From: Rhodopseudomonas pentothenatexigens
Lineage (GTDB): Bacteria; Pseudomonadota; Alphaproteobacteria; Rhizobiales; Xanthobacteraceae
Length of the DNA stretch: 60,364 bases
Assembly (NCBI RefSeq): GCF_900218015.1
Contig: NZ_UFQQ01000029.1
Span: 1-60,364 of the forward strand
Direction of reading: 5' to 3'
Below, one piece after another: positions 27,568 through 37,107 of the stretch (position 1 is its first letter; every line of letters starts with the position of its first letter). Below the pieces are notes generated by a model. That model ran no database searches. It was not told the origin of the DNA and saw only the letters and a list, made by a program, of their open reading frames with translations. A program made the translations under genes and the position numbers.

Positions 27568-28017
27568 CTACGAGCTCAATTTGCTGCCGACCATGATGAT
27601 ATCATGGGCCACTTGGCTGGTGCGGGCGGCGAATTCGTCACGCAGCCGGCGCGCCGCGACCGGATCGCTTTCGAGCACCCGCTGAAACAGGCTGCGGGCG
27701 ATCCGGACCGCCGAGGAGTATTCCAGCGCAACCGCGGTCGACGGTCGCCGCATCGGCATCACCAGCGCCAGCTCGCCGATCAGATCGCCCGGCCGCGCCA
27801 CCGTCTCGTGAAAACCGCCATCCTCCATGGTGATCTGAAACGAGCCGCGCTGCACCACGTAACCGGCATCGGCCGGCTCACCGGCGTTGAACATCACATC
27901 GCCGCGGGCAAAATCGCGCTGTTCCGAGCCGATCGCCAGCATGCGCAGCGCCTGCTCGCCGAGCAGCCGCAGCGTCGGGACGCGCGCGAGCAGAGCAACA
28001 TCATCTTCGATCGACAT
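27568..28017 (-). CDS. Cyclic nucleotide-binding (Crp/cNMP) domain protein, no DNA-binding domain
   Basis: 149 residues comprising one cNMP-binding beta-roll: RGDVMFNAGEPADAGYVVQRG and the phosphate-binding cassette PGDLIGELALVMPMRRPSTA, then a C-terminal helix. The last 30 residues do not form a helix-turn-helix, so it is not a transcription factor by itself. Genes of this type often stand downstream of the same response regulator in this bacterial group. Whether it binds a nucleotide is unproven. Confidence 0.85.
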   Translation of the reverse strand: MSIEDDVALLARVPTLRLLGEQALRMLAIGSEQRDFARGDVMFNAGEPADAGYVVQRGSFQITMEDGGFHETVARPGDLIGELALVMPMRRPSTAVALEYSSAVRIARSLFQRVLESDPVAARRLRDEFAARTSQVAHDIIMVGSKLSS

Positions 28018-28056
28018 GCGGGACCGGACAACGGGTGAATCGGTCCCGTATTGGTA

Positions 28057-28743
28057 TCACGGCACGAGTTTGTAGCCACCGGCCTCGGTGACCAGAATCT
28101 CCGGATTCGCCGCGTCGCGCTCGATCTTTTGGCGGAGCCGGTAAATATGGGTTTCGAGGGTGTGGGTGGTGACGCCGGAATTGTAGCCCCACACTTCCTG
28201 CAGCAGCGTCTCACGCGACACCGGCGCCTGTCCGGCGCGGTACAGGAAGCGCAGGATCGCGGTCTCCTTCTCGGTCAGCCGCACCTTCTTGGCGTTGGCG
28301 CCGGTCAGCATCTTCGAACCCGGACGGAACGAATACGGCCCGACCGCGAACACCGCATCCTCGCTGGCTTCGTGCTGGCGAAGCTGGGCGCGAATTCGCG
28401 CCAGCAGCACGGCGAAGCGGAACGGCTTGGCGACGTAGTCGTTGGCACCGCTTTCGAGACCCAGAATGGTGTCGGAATCGGTGTCGTGGCCGGTCAGCAT
28501 GATGATCGGCGCCTTGAAGCCGCCTTTGCGCAGCGACCGCACCACCTCGCGACCATCGGTGTCGGGCAGGCCGACATCCATCAGCACCAGATCCGGTGAC
28601 AGCGCTTTCGCGGTCTGCACACCTTTGGCGCCGGTATCGACCGCAGACGCCTCGAACTCCTCGTGCAGCGACAGCTGCTCGACCAGCGCGTCGCGCAGAT
28701 CGTTGTCGTCGTCCACGATCAGGATCTTGCGGGCGTTCGGCAT
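28057..28743 (-). CDS. OmpR-family response regulator, CenR-like
   Basis: 228-residue two-component regulator. The receiver domain has the acidic pair DDD (11-13), phospho-acceptor D56 in LVLMDVGLPD, and the switch Thr and Lys in MLTGHD and AKPF. The C-terminal winged helix contains THTLETHIYRLRQKIE. The LRDALVEQLSLHEEFE segment resembles CenR, an envelope-homeostasis regulator of Alphaproteobacteria; the match is from memory. No kinase gene is adjacent. The ATG at 28743 places the first beta strand at residue 6. Confidence 0.85.
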   Translation of the reverse strand: MPNARKILIVDDDNDLRDALVEQLSLHEEFEASAVDTGAKGVQTAKALSPDLVLMDVGLPDTDGREVVRSLRKGGFKAPIIMLTGHDTDSDTILGLESGANDYVAKPFRFAVLLARIRAQLRQHEASEDAVFAVGPYSFRPGSKMLTGANAKKVRLTEKETAILRFLYRAGQAPVSRETLLQEVWGYNSGVTTHTLETHIYRLRQKIERDAANPEILVTEAGGYKLVP

Positions 28744-28907
28744 GGGCGCTGTCCTTCCGTCGTCTGGCGGCGCGGTCTGATCAGGGACGCGCACGCAAAT
28801 CACGCGCGATTGTATCGCAGATCAGCAGATAGGGAGCGATTCCGCGGAATTTAACTGCGGCCGCCCAAATTTGCCGCCATGATGCTGGGCGCAGGCTTTC
28901 CGGACTC

Positions 28908-29471
28908 ATGAAAAAGATAACCAGACCAACAACTTCGCGCAGATCGCCGCAACCGCTGGCGAGACTGGAGGTTCGCGCGGCCGCCGGCCGGCGCAGCCGC
29001 GGCTGGCTGATCGCGGGCGGGCATCCGATCCCGGTGTCGCTCGGCCGTGGCGGCATCCTTGCGAACAAGCGCGAAGGCGACGGCGGCACCCCGCGCGGCA
29101 CGTTTCGCCCGCTGCGATTGTGGTGGCGACCCGACCGCGGGCCGCGGCCGCGCACATCGCTGCCGGTTCGGATCATCGGTCCCGACGATGCCTGGTGCGA
29201 AGACCCGCAGAGCCGGCACTACAACCGCCCGATCCGGCGGTCGCCGGCCGGGGAAGGCGACCGGCTGATGCGGGACGATCACCTCTACGACCTGATCGTC
29301 GAGATCGACCACAACACCCGGCCGCGGATCGCCGGCCGCGGCAGCGCGGTGTTTCTGCATCTGGCCCGCGACAATTTCGGCCCGACCGCCGGCTGCGTGG
29401 CGATGACCCGGCCGAACCTCACGCGCCTGCTGGCGCGGCTCGGGCCGACGACAAAGATCGTGATCGGGTAG
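28908..29471 (+). CDS. L,D-transpeptidase (YkuD) family protein
   Basis: 187 residues with the YkuD catalytic signature HLARDNFGPTAGC (H151, C163). The enzyme family makes 3-3 crosslinks in peptidoglycan or attaches proteins to it. No signal peptide is seen: the N-terminus is Arg-rich (KKITRPTTSRRSPQPLAR) and not hydrophobic, so either export uses another route or the protein is cytoplasmic. It is divergent from the response-regulator gene, which itself resembles an envelope regulator. Confidence 0.87.
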   Translation: MKKITRPTTSRRSPQPLARLEVRAAAGRRSRGWLIAGGHPIPVSLGRGGILANKREGDGGTPRGTFRPLRLWWRPDRGPRPRTSLPVRIIGPDDAWCEDPQSRHYNRPIRRSPAGEGDRLMRDDHLYDLIVEIDHNTRPRIAGRGSAVFLHLARDNFGPTAGCVAMTRPNLTRLLARLGPTTKIVIG

Positions 29472-29526
29472 ATTGGTCCCATCGGCAGCGGTGCTGGAGT
29501 GATTGCGCGGAGCATTGCTCCGTGAC

Positions 29527-29627
29527 CGTCATCGCCCGCGCAGGCGGGCGAACCAGTAGTCCACAGCGTCGGGGTTGGTCAGCAGCGCACTGCAATACTG
29601 GACCACCCGCTTTCGCGGGTGGTGACG
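29527..29627. repeat. REP-like palindromic pair
   Basis: Two hairpins facing each other: CGTCATCGCCCGCGCAGG with CGGGCGAACCAGTA at the left, and TACTGGACCACCCGC with GCGGGTGGTGACG at the right. Each has its own stem and together they form a larger inverted repeat. The GTCAT...CCAGTA type recurs at 52410-52755 and 60074-60110. It fills the gap between the convergent L,D-transpeptidase and yggS genes. Confidence 0.75.
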
Positions 29628-29656
29628 GCAAAGAATGAGATCGCGCGGCAGCCGCC

Positions 29657-30316
29657 CTACCGATGCCCGAAGATCGCCGAGCCCACCCGCACATGGGTGG
29701 CGCCGAAGGCGATCGCGGTGGCGAAATCGGCGCTCATGCCCATCGACAGTTTCGACAGGCCGTTGCGCTTGGCGATCTTGGCGCACAGCGCGAAATGCGG
29801 CGCCGGCGCTTCATCGACCGGCGGGATGCACATCAGTCCGCAGATCGTCAGCCCCCAGCGCTCGCGGCAGGCGACCAGAAAGGCGTCGGCGTCCTGCGGG
29901 GCGATGCCGGCCTTCTGCGGCTCCTCGCCGGTATTGATCTGCACGAACAGATCGACGGTGCGGCCGGCCTGCGGCAGCACCTTGCCGAGCGCCTCGCACA
30001 GGCTGTCGCGATCCACCGAATGGATCGCGTCGAACAGCGTCACCGCGTCCTTGGCCTTGTTGGATTGCAGCGGTCCGATCAGGTGCAGTTCGGTGCCAGG
30101 ATACTCGTCAACCAGTGCCGGCCATTTGCCCTTGGCTTCCTGGACGCGATTTTCCCCGAATACCCGCTGGCCGGCCGAGAGAACCGGGCGAATCGCGTCG
30201 GCCTCGAACGTCTTCGACACCGCAATCAGCGTCACCGAATTGCGCGGGCGACGCGCATCCTGGCAGGCGCGTGTGATGTCCGCTTCGACCGCGGCCAGAT
30301 TGTCGGCGGCGCTCAT
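29657..30316 (-). CDS. yggS: PLP-homeostasis protein YggS/PLPBP
   Basis: 219-residue single-domain TIM-barrel protein that binds pyridoxal phosphate without a known catalytic role and buffers the PLP pool. The PLP lysine is K35 in IAVSKTFEAD; FGENRVQEAK, HLIGPLQSNKAK and the SMGMSADF phosphate motif are present. The ATG at 30316 is preferred since the upstream extension of the frame is not family-like. It is divergent from the diguanylate cyclase gene. Confidence 0.93.
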   Translation of the reverse strand: MSAADNLAAVEADITRACQDARRPRNSVTLIAVSKTFEADAIRPVLSAGQRVFGENRVQEAKGKWPALVDEYPGTELHLIGPLQSNKAKDAVTLFDAIHSVDRDSLCEALGKVLPQAGRTVDLFVQINTGEEPQKAGIAPQDADAFLVACRERWGLTICGLMCIPPVDEAPAPHFALCAKIAKRNGLSKLSMGMSADFATAIAFGATHVRVGSAIFGHR

Positions 30317-30485
30317 CGCGGCGGCGCTCCCGACCAGGCTGCGCGGCGGGAAGAAAGCGGATGGGACGGCGCGATCAAGGCGGCGGGTTCGCTCACGGTT
30401 GGTGTTTCGCTCAAATTGTAAAGAATCGAGGAAAGGCTTCTTGAAGCCTTCCACCTAGGATCATTGCGGGGCTGAGGGGGCAACG

Positions 30486-32159
30486 ATGTCACGCATCGCA
30501 ATCGTCCGCAAGAAAGCCAAGCTCAGAGCCATGCTTGGCATCCGGGCCAGGCTGGTGGTGCTGGCGCTGATTCTGGTGTGTCCGCTGATGCTGGATCGGG
30601 TGCGGCTGCTCGAGCAGACGCGCACCGCCCAGCTCGCCGCGATGGCCAACGAGCTGTCGACGCTGGCGCAGCGCACCGCCGATGCCGAACGCGAGGTGAT
30701 TTCGTCGGTCGAGGCGGTGCTCAAATCCGCCGCCTATGTGCATGCCGCCGCCGCCCAGGCCGGGCGGAGCTGCAGCATCCTGCGCGCCAGCCTGCGCGTC
30801 GATCTGCCCTCGATCCGGATGCTGATGGTCGCCGGTCCGGACGGGATCGTGCGCTGCTCGACATCCTCGATGTTCGTCGGGGTCGATATCAGCGATCGCG
30901 GCTATTTCCGCAAGGCTATGGAAACGCACGATTTCGTCGTCAGCGACTTCCTGGTCGGGCGGCAGACCCAGAAGGGCACCATCCTGGCCGCCTATCCGGT
31001 ATCGGCGATCGACACCGGCGAGGAGGCGGTGATCGTCGCCGGCATGAATCTCGACTGGCTGTCCGACATGATGAGCAATCTGGCCGGACGGCCAGGTGTC
31101 AGTGCGGCGCTGATCGACGGCGAAGGCACCGTGCTGGCGACGCCGCCGGACGAACGCAGCCTTGTCGGCAAGAAGCTCGAACGCCTGGCGCTGTTGCCGG
31201 CTCTGGCCGAAGGGCCGCAGGGCCGCGACACCACCACCATGCGCGATGCCACCGGCCGGCTGCTGACCATCAACCGGATTCCCGGAACCAGCGCCCGGCT
31301 GGTGGTCACGGTCGACGAAAACAAGGTCTCGGCCGGTATCAATCACGACATCCGCACCGCCTATCTGCAGCTCGCGCTGGTCTGCCTGTTCGTCCTGCTC
31401 GGCGCCCTGATCGCCGCCGAACGGCTGATCGTGCAGCCGATTTCGGTGCTGACGGCCGTGGCCAACAAATTCGCCGCTGGCGACTGGTCGGCGCGGGTGG
31501 CCAAGAAAAAGATACCGTCGGAATTCGTGCCGCTGGCCCGGGCCTTCAACGCGATGGCCGCCCAGCTTGGTCAGCGCGAGCGCGAGCTGGTCGCCAGCAA
31601 CAGCCGGCTCAGCGTGATGGCGTCGATGGACCTGCTCTCGGGCCTCGCCAACCGCCGCGGCTTCCAGAGCCGGCTCGAATTCGAATGGATGAAGGGCCAG
31701 CAGACCGGCCACCGTCTGGCGCTGATGATGATCGATGTCGACCACTTCAAGCTGTTCAACGATTCCTACGGCCATCCCGAAGGCGACGCCTGCCTGAGCC
31801 GGATCGGCGAGACGCTGGCGGCGGTCGCCGACCAGACCGGCGGTTTCGCGGCGCGCTACGGCGGCGAGGAGTTCTGCCTGCTGCTGCCGGATACCGGGCC
31901 CGCCCGGGCGATTCAGGTCGGCGAACTGGTGCGGGCCACCATCGAGCAGCTCGCGCTGCCGCACCGGACCAGCGCTTTCGAGCACGTCACCGTCAGCATC
32001 GGGGTCGCCTGTACGCTGCCGAGCGAGCAGGCCTCACCGGCCGAGCTGGTCGAAGCGGCCGACGCCGCGCTGTACGCGGCCAAACATCGCGGGCGCAACA
32101 ACGTGGTCGAGCACGGCTTCACCCGGGCCGATGACGGCCCGGTGGCCATGGCGAGCTGA
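30486..32159 (+). CDS. Membrane diguanylate cyclase (dCACHE-HAMP-GGDEF)
   Basis: 557 residues: first membrane segment about 20-37, an extracytoplasmic Cache-type sensor domain (about 40-290), second membrane segment about 297-317, HAMP (about 318-372) and a GGDEF domain (about 390-545). The active site reads GGEEF (459-463), expected to be active for c-di-GMP synthesis. The product-inhibition RxxD I-site five residues upstream is absent (QTGG in its place). The DxDxFK motif (DVDHFKLFND) is intact. A GGGGG ribosome-binding site precedes the ATG. It stands alone; the sensed ligand is unknown. Confidence 0.9.
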   Translation: MSRIAIVRKKAKLRAMLGIRARLVVLALILVCPLMLDRVRLLEQTRTAQLAAMANELSTLAQRTADAEREVISSVEAVLKSAAYVHAAAAQAGRSCSILRASLRVDLPSIRMLMVAGPDGIVRCSTSSMFVGVDISDRGYFRKAMETHDFVVSDFLVGRQTQKGTILAAYPVSAIDTGEEAVIVAGMNLDWLSDMMSNLAGRPGVSAALIDGEGTVLATPPDERSLVGKKLERLALLPALAEGPQGRDTTTMRDATGRLLTINRIPGTSARLVVTVDENKVSAGINHDIRTAYLQLALVCLFVLLGALIAAERLIVQPISVLTAVANKFAAGDWSARVAKKKIPSEFVPLARAFNAMAAQLGQRERELVASNSRLSVMASMDLLSGLANRRGFQSRLEFEWMKGQQTGHRLALMMIDVDHFKLFNDSYGHPEGDACLSRIGETLAAVADQTGGFAARYGGEEFCLLLPDTGPARAIQVGELVRATIEQLALPHRTSAFEHVTVSIGVACTLPSEQASPAELVEAADAALYAAKHRGRNNVVEHGFTRADDGPVAMAS

Positions 32160-32365
32160 CCGCCGACGGGCCTTGCAGCCGGCCTCCCGGCTTGCGCCAT
32201 CCCATTGACCCGACACCTTGTTTCGTGGCCTAGTCCGCGCGCTTCGCGCGCGATTTGACCCGAGCCCCCGCACCGGTTGGCGACCTCGGCCGCGCCTTGT
32301 TGTCCGCCCTGATGATCCGCGCTCGAACCGGCCGGCCGTCTTCTGATCTGTCGAATCCTGATCTC

Positions 32366-34996
32366 ATGAGCAACGAACGATACAACGCCCGCGAATCCGA
32401 GCCGACATGGCAGGCGAAATGGGACGAAGCGAAGATCTTCGCCACCCGCAACGACGACCTGCGCAAGAAGTATTACGTGCTGGAGATGTTCCCGTACCCC
32501 TCGGGGCGGATCCACATGGGCCACGTCCGCAACTACACCATGGGCGACGTGGTGGCGCGGACGATGCGGGCGCGCGGCTACAACGTGCTGCACCCGATGG
32601 GGTGGGACGCGTTCGGTCTGCCGGCCGAGAATGCGGCGATCGAACGCAAGGTCGCCCCGAAGGCGTGGACCTACGATAACATCGCGGCGATGAAGAAGCA
32701 GCTCCAGACCATGGGGCTGTCGCTGGACTGGGCGCGTGAATTCGCGACCTGCGACCCGTCCTACTACAAGCACCAGCAGAAGATGTTTCTCGACTTCCTC
32801 AAAGTCGGGCTGGTCGAGCGCGAGAAGCGCAAGCTGAACTGGGACCCGGTCGACATGACCGTGCTGGCCAATGAGCAGGTGATCGACGGCCGCGGCTGGC
32901 GCTCGGGCGCCGTGGTCGAGCTGCGCGAGATGAACCAGTGGGTGTTCAAGATCACCAAATACGCCCAGGAACTGCTCGACGCGCTGGATACGCTGGATCG
33001 CTGGCCCGACAAGGTGCGGCTGATGCAGCGCAACTGGATCGGCCGCTCCGAAGGCTTGATGGTGCGGTTCGCGCTCGATGCGGCGACCACGCCGGCCGGC
33101 GAGACCGAACTGAAGATCTTCACCACCCGCCCGGACACGCTGTTCGGCGCCAAGTTCATGGCGATCGCGGCCGATCACCCGCTGGCGCAGGCGGCCGCCG
33201 CGAAGGACCCCAAGGTCGCGGCGTTCATCGAGGACTGCAAGAAGCGCGGCACCGCGCAGGCCGAGATCGACACCGCTGAGAAGCAGGGCATCGACACCGG
33301 CATCCGCGCCGTGCATCCGTTCGATCCGAGCTGGAAGCTGCCGGTCTACGTCGCCAACTTCGTGCTGATGGAATACGGCACCGGCGCGATCTTCGGCTGC
33401 CCGGCGCACGACCAGCGCGACCTCGACTTCGTCAACAAGTACCAGCTCGGCAACACACCGGTGGTCTGCCCCGAGGGCCAGGACCCGGCGAGCTTCGTCA
33501 TCACCGATACCGCCTATGATGGCGACGGCCGCCTGATCAATTCCCGCTTCCTCGACGGCAAGACGATCGCCGAGGCGAAGGAAGAAGTCGCCAGGCGGCT
33601 GGAGACCGCGCAGCTTGCCGGCGCGCCGGTCGGCGAGCGCAAGGTCAACTTCCGCCTGCGCGACTGGGGTATCTCACGTCAGCGCTATTGGGGTTGCCCG
33701 ATCCCGATCATCCACTGCCCGACCTGCGACGTGGTGCCGGTGCCGGACGCCGACCTGCCGGTGGTGCTGCCGGAGGACGTGTCGTTCGACAAGCCGGGCA
33801 ATGCGCTCGACCATCACCCGACCTGGAAGCACGTCACCTGCCCGCAATGCGGCGGCAAGGCGGTGCGCGAAACCGACACCATGGACACCTTCGTGGATTC
33901 GTCCTGGTACTTCGCGCGCTTCACCGATCCGTGGAACACCGAGGCGCCGACCACGCCCGACGTCGTCAACCGGATGATGCCGGTCGATCAGTATATCGGC
34001 GGCGTCGAGCACGCGATCCTGCATCTGCTGTACAGCCGGTTCTTCACCCGCGCCATGAAGGCGACCGGTCACATCGACATCAAGCATGACGAGCCGTTCG
34101 CCGGCCTGTTCACGCAGGGCATGGTGGTGCACGAGACCTATCGCAAGGCCGACGGCCACTACGCGTCGCCCGCCGAAGTGGCAATCACCGTCGACGGCGA
34201 TCAGCGCCGCGCCACGTTGATCGATGGCGGCGGCCCGGTCGAGATCGGCCCGATCGAGAAGATGTCGAAGTCCAAGCGCAACACCGTCGATCCCGACGAC
34301 ATCATCGGGACCTACGGCGCCGACACCGCGCGCTGGTTCATGCTGTCGGATTCGCCGCCGGACCGCGACGTGATCTGGAGCGAGGAAGGCGTCAAGGGCG
34401 CGTCGCGCTTCGTGCAGCGGCTGTGGCGAATGGTGAACGATGCCGCCCCGATCGCCGCCGCGGCGCCGGCCGAACGGCCGGCGAGCTTCGGCGCCGAGGC
34501 GGTCGCGTTGCGCAAAGCCGCGCATGGCGCGCTCGACAAGGTGCTGTCGGGCATCGAACGGCTCGCCTTCAACGTCAGCTTGGCGCATATCCGAGAGTTC
34601 TCGAATACCCTCGGCGACGTTCTGGCCCGCGCACAGACGCCCTCTCCCGATCTCGCCTGGGCGATTCGCGAATCGACCGTGATCCTGGTGCAGCTCTTCC
34701 ACCCGATGATGCCGCACCTCGCCGAGGAATGCTGGGCGGTGCTCGGCCAGACCGGCCTGGTCTCCGAGGCGCTGTGGCCGCAGATCGAGCCGGATCTCTT
34801 GGTCGAGGACAGCATCACCCTGCCAGTTCAGGTCAACGGCAAGAAGCGCGGCGAGGTGACGGTGCCCCGCGACGCCCCGACCGGCGAAATTGAGGCTGCC
34901 GTTTTGGCGCTCGATGCGGTAAAACAGGCCCTGGGCGACAAGCCCGTGCGCAAGGTGATCGTGGTTCCGCAGAGGATCGTGAATGTCGTCGGCTAA
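32366..34996 (+). CDS. leuS: Leucyl-tRNA synthetase
   Basis: 876-residue class I aminoacyl-tRNA synthetase charging tRNA-Leu. The HIGH-type motif is HMGH (50-53), the catalytic-loop motif is KMSKS (632-636), and the WNTE/SSWYF segments and CP1 editing domain (about 230-430) are present. A C-terminal domain reading [14 protein letters not shown] ends the protein. The ATG at 32366 gives the standard bacterial N-terminus [13 protein letters not shown]. Its last 14 bases overlap lptE, and holA follows: the usual leuS-lptE-holA operon. Confidence 0.96.
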   Translation: MSNERYNARESEPTWQAKWDEAKIFATRNDDLRKKYYVLEMFPYPSGRIHMGHVRNYTMGDVVARTMRARGYNVLHPMGWDAFGLPAENAAIERKVAPKAWTYDNIAAMKKQLQTMGLSLDWAREFATCDPSYYKHQQKMFLDFLKVGLVEREKRKLNWDPVDMTVLANEQVIDGRGWRSGAVVELREMNQWVFKITKYAQELLDALDTLDRWPDKVRLMQRNWIGRSEGLMVRFALDAATTPAGETELKIFTTRPDTLFGAKFMAIAADHPLAQAAAAKDPKVAAFIEDCKKRGTAQAEIDTAEKQGIDTGIRAVHPFDPSWKLPVYVANFVLMEYGTGAIFGCPAHDQRDLDFVNKYQLGNTPVVCPEGQDPASFVITDTAYDGDGRLINSRFLDGKTIAEAKEEVARRLETAQLAGAPVGERKVNFRLRDWGISRQRYWGCPIPIIHCPTCDVVPVPDADLPVVLPEDVSFDKPGNALDHHPTWKHVTCPQCGGKAVRETDTMDTFVDSSWYFARFTDPWNTEAPTTPDVVNRMMPVDQYIGGVEHAILHLLYSRFFTRAMKATGHIDIKHDEPFAGLFTQGMVVHETYRKADGHYASPAEVAITVDGDQRRATLIDGGGPVEIGPIEKMSKSKRNTVDPDDIIGTYGADTARWFMLSDSPPDRDVIWSEEGVKGASRFVQRLWRMVNDAAPIAAAAPAERPASFGAEAVALRKAAHGALDKVLSGIERLAFNVSLAHIREFSNTLGDVLARAQTPSPDLAWAIRESTVILVQLFHPMMPHLAEECWAVLGQTGLVSEALWPQIEPDLLVEDSITLPVQVNGKKRGEVTVPRDAPTGEIEAAVLALDAVKQALGDKPVRKVIVVPQRIVNVVG

Positions 34997-35546
34997 GCCC
35001 GCGGAGCTCAAGAAGTTCGTCGTCCGGCTCGCGCTGGCCGTCGCATTGGCGGCGCCGGTCGCTGGCTGCTTCCAACCGATGTACGCCGACCGCGGCGACG
35101 GCTCGCCGACGCTGCGCGACAAGCTCAGCGCCATCGAAGTGCCGCCGCTCGACATTCCGAACGGCTCGCGCAACTCCCGGCTCGGTGTCGAGCTGCGCAA
35201 CAAGCTGATGTTCAAGTTGTACGGCAGCGCCACCGGGGCGCCGCCGCTGTATACGCTGAAGATCTCGCTCACGACTTCGCGGTCGTCGCTGATCGTCGAT
35301 CCCAGCACGCAGCTTCCGACGATCGAGAACTACGCGATCGACGCCAGCTACCAGCTCAAGGACATCGCCACCGGCAAGATCGTGACGACCGGCAACACCT
35401 TCTCCCGCGTCGAGTACGACGTGCCCGGCCAATCGCAGCGCTTTGCCCGCACCCGCGCCGGCCGCGATGCGGAAGACCGCGCCGTGCAGGAGATCGCCGA
35501 GAACATCAACACCCGGCTGGCCTCGTTCTTCTACGCCGGCATGTGA
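34983..35546 (+). CDS. lptE: LPS-assembly lipoprotein LptE
   Basis: 187-residue outer-membrane lipoprotein that plugs the LptD barrel during LPS export. The signal peptide ends with lipobox VAGC (lipidated C29), followed by FQPMYA. The rest matches the alphaproteobacterial LptE pattern, with two strand-rich halves and the conserved position between leuS and holA. It overlaps leuS by 14 bases, implying translational coupling. Confidence 0.9.
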   Translation: MSSAKPAELKKFVVRLALAVALAAPVAGCFQPMYADRGDGSPTLRDKLSAIEVPPLDIPNGSRNSRLGVELRNKLMFKLYGSATGAPPLYTLKISLTTSRSSLIVDPSTQLPTIENYAIDASYQLKDIATGKIVTTGNTFSRVEYDVPGQSQRFARTRAGRDAEDRAVQEIAENINTRLASFFYAGM

Positions 35547-35602
35547 GCCGCGATCGCGGCGGGCGAGCGGTGTCGTTTCACATTCGGCGTGAGCGCTGAG
35601 GA

Positions 35603-36634
35603 ATGGTTGCGCTGCGCGGCAAAGACGCTGTTTCGTTTCTGGCCCGCCCCGATCCGGGCCGGCCGATCGTGCTGCTGTACGGTCCCGATGCGGGCCTCGT
35701 GCGCGAACGCGCCGATGCGCTGATCGCCGCTTCGCTCGACGATCCAAAAGACCCGTTCGCCCTGGTGCGGCTCGACGGCGACGAACTCGCCGCGGAGCCG
35801 TCGCGGCTGGTCGACGAAGCCCTCGCCATTCCGATGTTCGGCGGCCGGCGCGCCATCCGGGTCCGCGCCGGCTCGCGCAGCTTCGTCGCCGGCGTCGAAG
35901 CCTTGATCGCCTCCCCGCCCAAGGAATGCCGGGTGGTGATCGAAGCCGGCGACATCAAGCCGGACAATGCGCTGCGCAAAGCGTGCGAGAAAGCGACCAC
36001 CGGCGCGGTCGCGATCGGCTGCTATCCGGACGCCGAAGCCGATATCGCCCGGCTGATCGACGACGAATTGCGCGGATCCAATCTGCAGATCGGCAAGGAC
36101 GCGAAGGCCGTGCTGACCACGCTGCTCGGCGGCGACCGCCAGGCCTCGCGCAACGAGCTGCGCAAGCTGGCGCTGTACGCTCACGGCAAGGGCGAAGTCA
36201 CGCTCGACGACGTGATCACTTGCGTGTCCGACGCGTCCGACCTGAAGCTCGACGCGATTGTCGATGCGGCGTTCTCCGGCAAGCCCGTCGTGGTCGAGAC
36301 CGAATTCGCCAAGGCCATGGTGGCCGGCACCTATCCGGGCCAGATCATCCTGGCGGCGCAGCGCCACGCGGCGTTTCTGCACAAGACCAGCCTCGCGGTC
36401 GAAGGCGGCGCGCCGGCCGCGATGGTGCTCGATTCCGGATTCCCGCGGCTGCATTTCTCCCGCAAGGCCGCAGCCGAAACCGCGCTGCGCAACCTCTCGG
36501 CGGCGCGGCTGGCGCAGATCATCGAGCAGCTCGCCGGCGCCGCCCTCGAAACCCGCCGTCAGGCCACACTCGGCGCCGCGATCGCCCAGCGCACGCTCTT
36601 GTCGATCGCAGTGAGCGCAAGGCGACGGGGTTAG
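35603..36634 (+). CDS. holA: DNA polymerase III delta subunit
   Basis: 343-residue clamp-loader subunit that opens the sliding clamp. The N-terminal AAA-like domain (VLLYGPDAGLVRERADAL) lacks Walker A, as expected for delta. ALAIPMFGGRRAIRVR and the C-terminal collar helices (ETRRQATLGAAIAQRTLL) match the family. It starts at ATG 35603 after GAGGA. The TAG stop at 36632-36634 is formed by the first three bases of a 220-bp transposon-like repeat, so the original C-terminus may have been slightly different. Confidence 0.93.
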   Translation: MVALRGKDAVSFLARPDPGRPIVLLYGPDAGLVRERADALIAASLDDPKDPFALVRLDGDELAAEPSRLVDEALAIPMFGGRRAIRVRAGSRSFVAGVEALIASPPKECRVVIEAGDIKPDNALRKACEKATTGAVAIGCYPDAEADIARLIDDELRGSNLQIGKDAKAVLTTLLGGDRQASRNELRKLALYAHGKGEVTLDDVITCVSDASDLKLDAIVDAAFSGKPVVVETEFAKAMVAGTYPGQIILAAQRHAAFLHKTSLAVEGGAPAAMVLDSGFPRLHFSRKAAAETALRNLSAARLAQIIEQLAGAALETRRQATLGAAIAQRTLLSIAVSARRRG

Positions 36635-36851
36635 AGCGGTTCATCGTCTGATTGAAACGATCCGACGTTTCCGAAGGCACTGAGTCCTCATCCTGAGGAG
36701 CCCGGCGAAGCCGGGCGTCTCGAAGGATGGGGTAACGCGTTCCCTGCGTCACATGGTTCGAGACGGCGCTACGCGCCTTCTCACCATGAGGTTGTGCGTG
36801 TGGCAGGCGGTGCCGATCAACTCTGATTCTATCAAAAACAGAACTGCTCTA
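36632..36851. repeat. 220-bp MITE-like element, copy 1
   Basis: Starts TAGAGCGGTTC and ends GAACTGCTCTA, giving 11-base terminal inverted repeats with one mismatch and TA at both ends, the footprint of IS630/mariner-type insertion. Internally it holds a GCCCGGCGAAGCCGGGC hairpin. Copies of opposite orientation lie at 52461-52680 (same length, no indel) and 60126-60280 (truncated). It encodes nothing. Its left end overlaps the holA stop codon. Confidence 0.8.
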
Positions 36852-36920
36852 GTTGGTATCATCCGTAGTGCTGAGCGCAGCGAAGCCCACCCGGCTGGCC
36901 ACACGAGACCGCTCTCGTTC

Positions 36921-37065
36921 GTCATTCCGGGGCGCCGCGCAGCGGCGAACTCGGAATCCATACGCCCGGCGCTCGTGAGAGCGCACGGCGGTGGACGACG
37001 AATCATTGACGGTAGTGGTTGTGGATTCCGGGCTCGCGCAGCTACGCTGCGCGCCCCGGAATGAC
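36921..37065. repeat. Inverted repeat of the GTCATTCCGGGGC type
   Basis: 145-base element whose ends GTCATTCCGGGGCGC and GCGCCCCGGAATGAC are exactly complementary, with shorter inner palindromes (GGAATCCA/TGGATTCC). Together with the preceding MITE it fills the 473-base gap between holA and the convergent parB. Dispersed palindromes of this kind are common in the Rhodopseudomonas-Bradyrhizobium group. Confidence 0.75.
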
Positions 37066-37107
37066 GAACCAGAGACCGTCGCCTCAGGAGTCAACGAACA
37101 ACGCGAA

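Noticed and set aside
32230-32252. CGCGCG hairpin upstream of leuS as a T-box or attenuator
   Set aside because: It is a simple short GC palindrome without a T-box sequence or leader peptide; too little to call.
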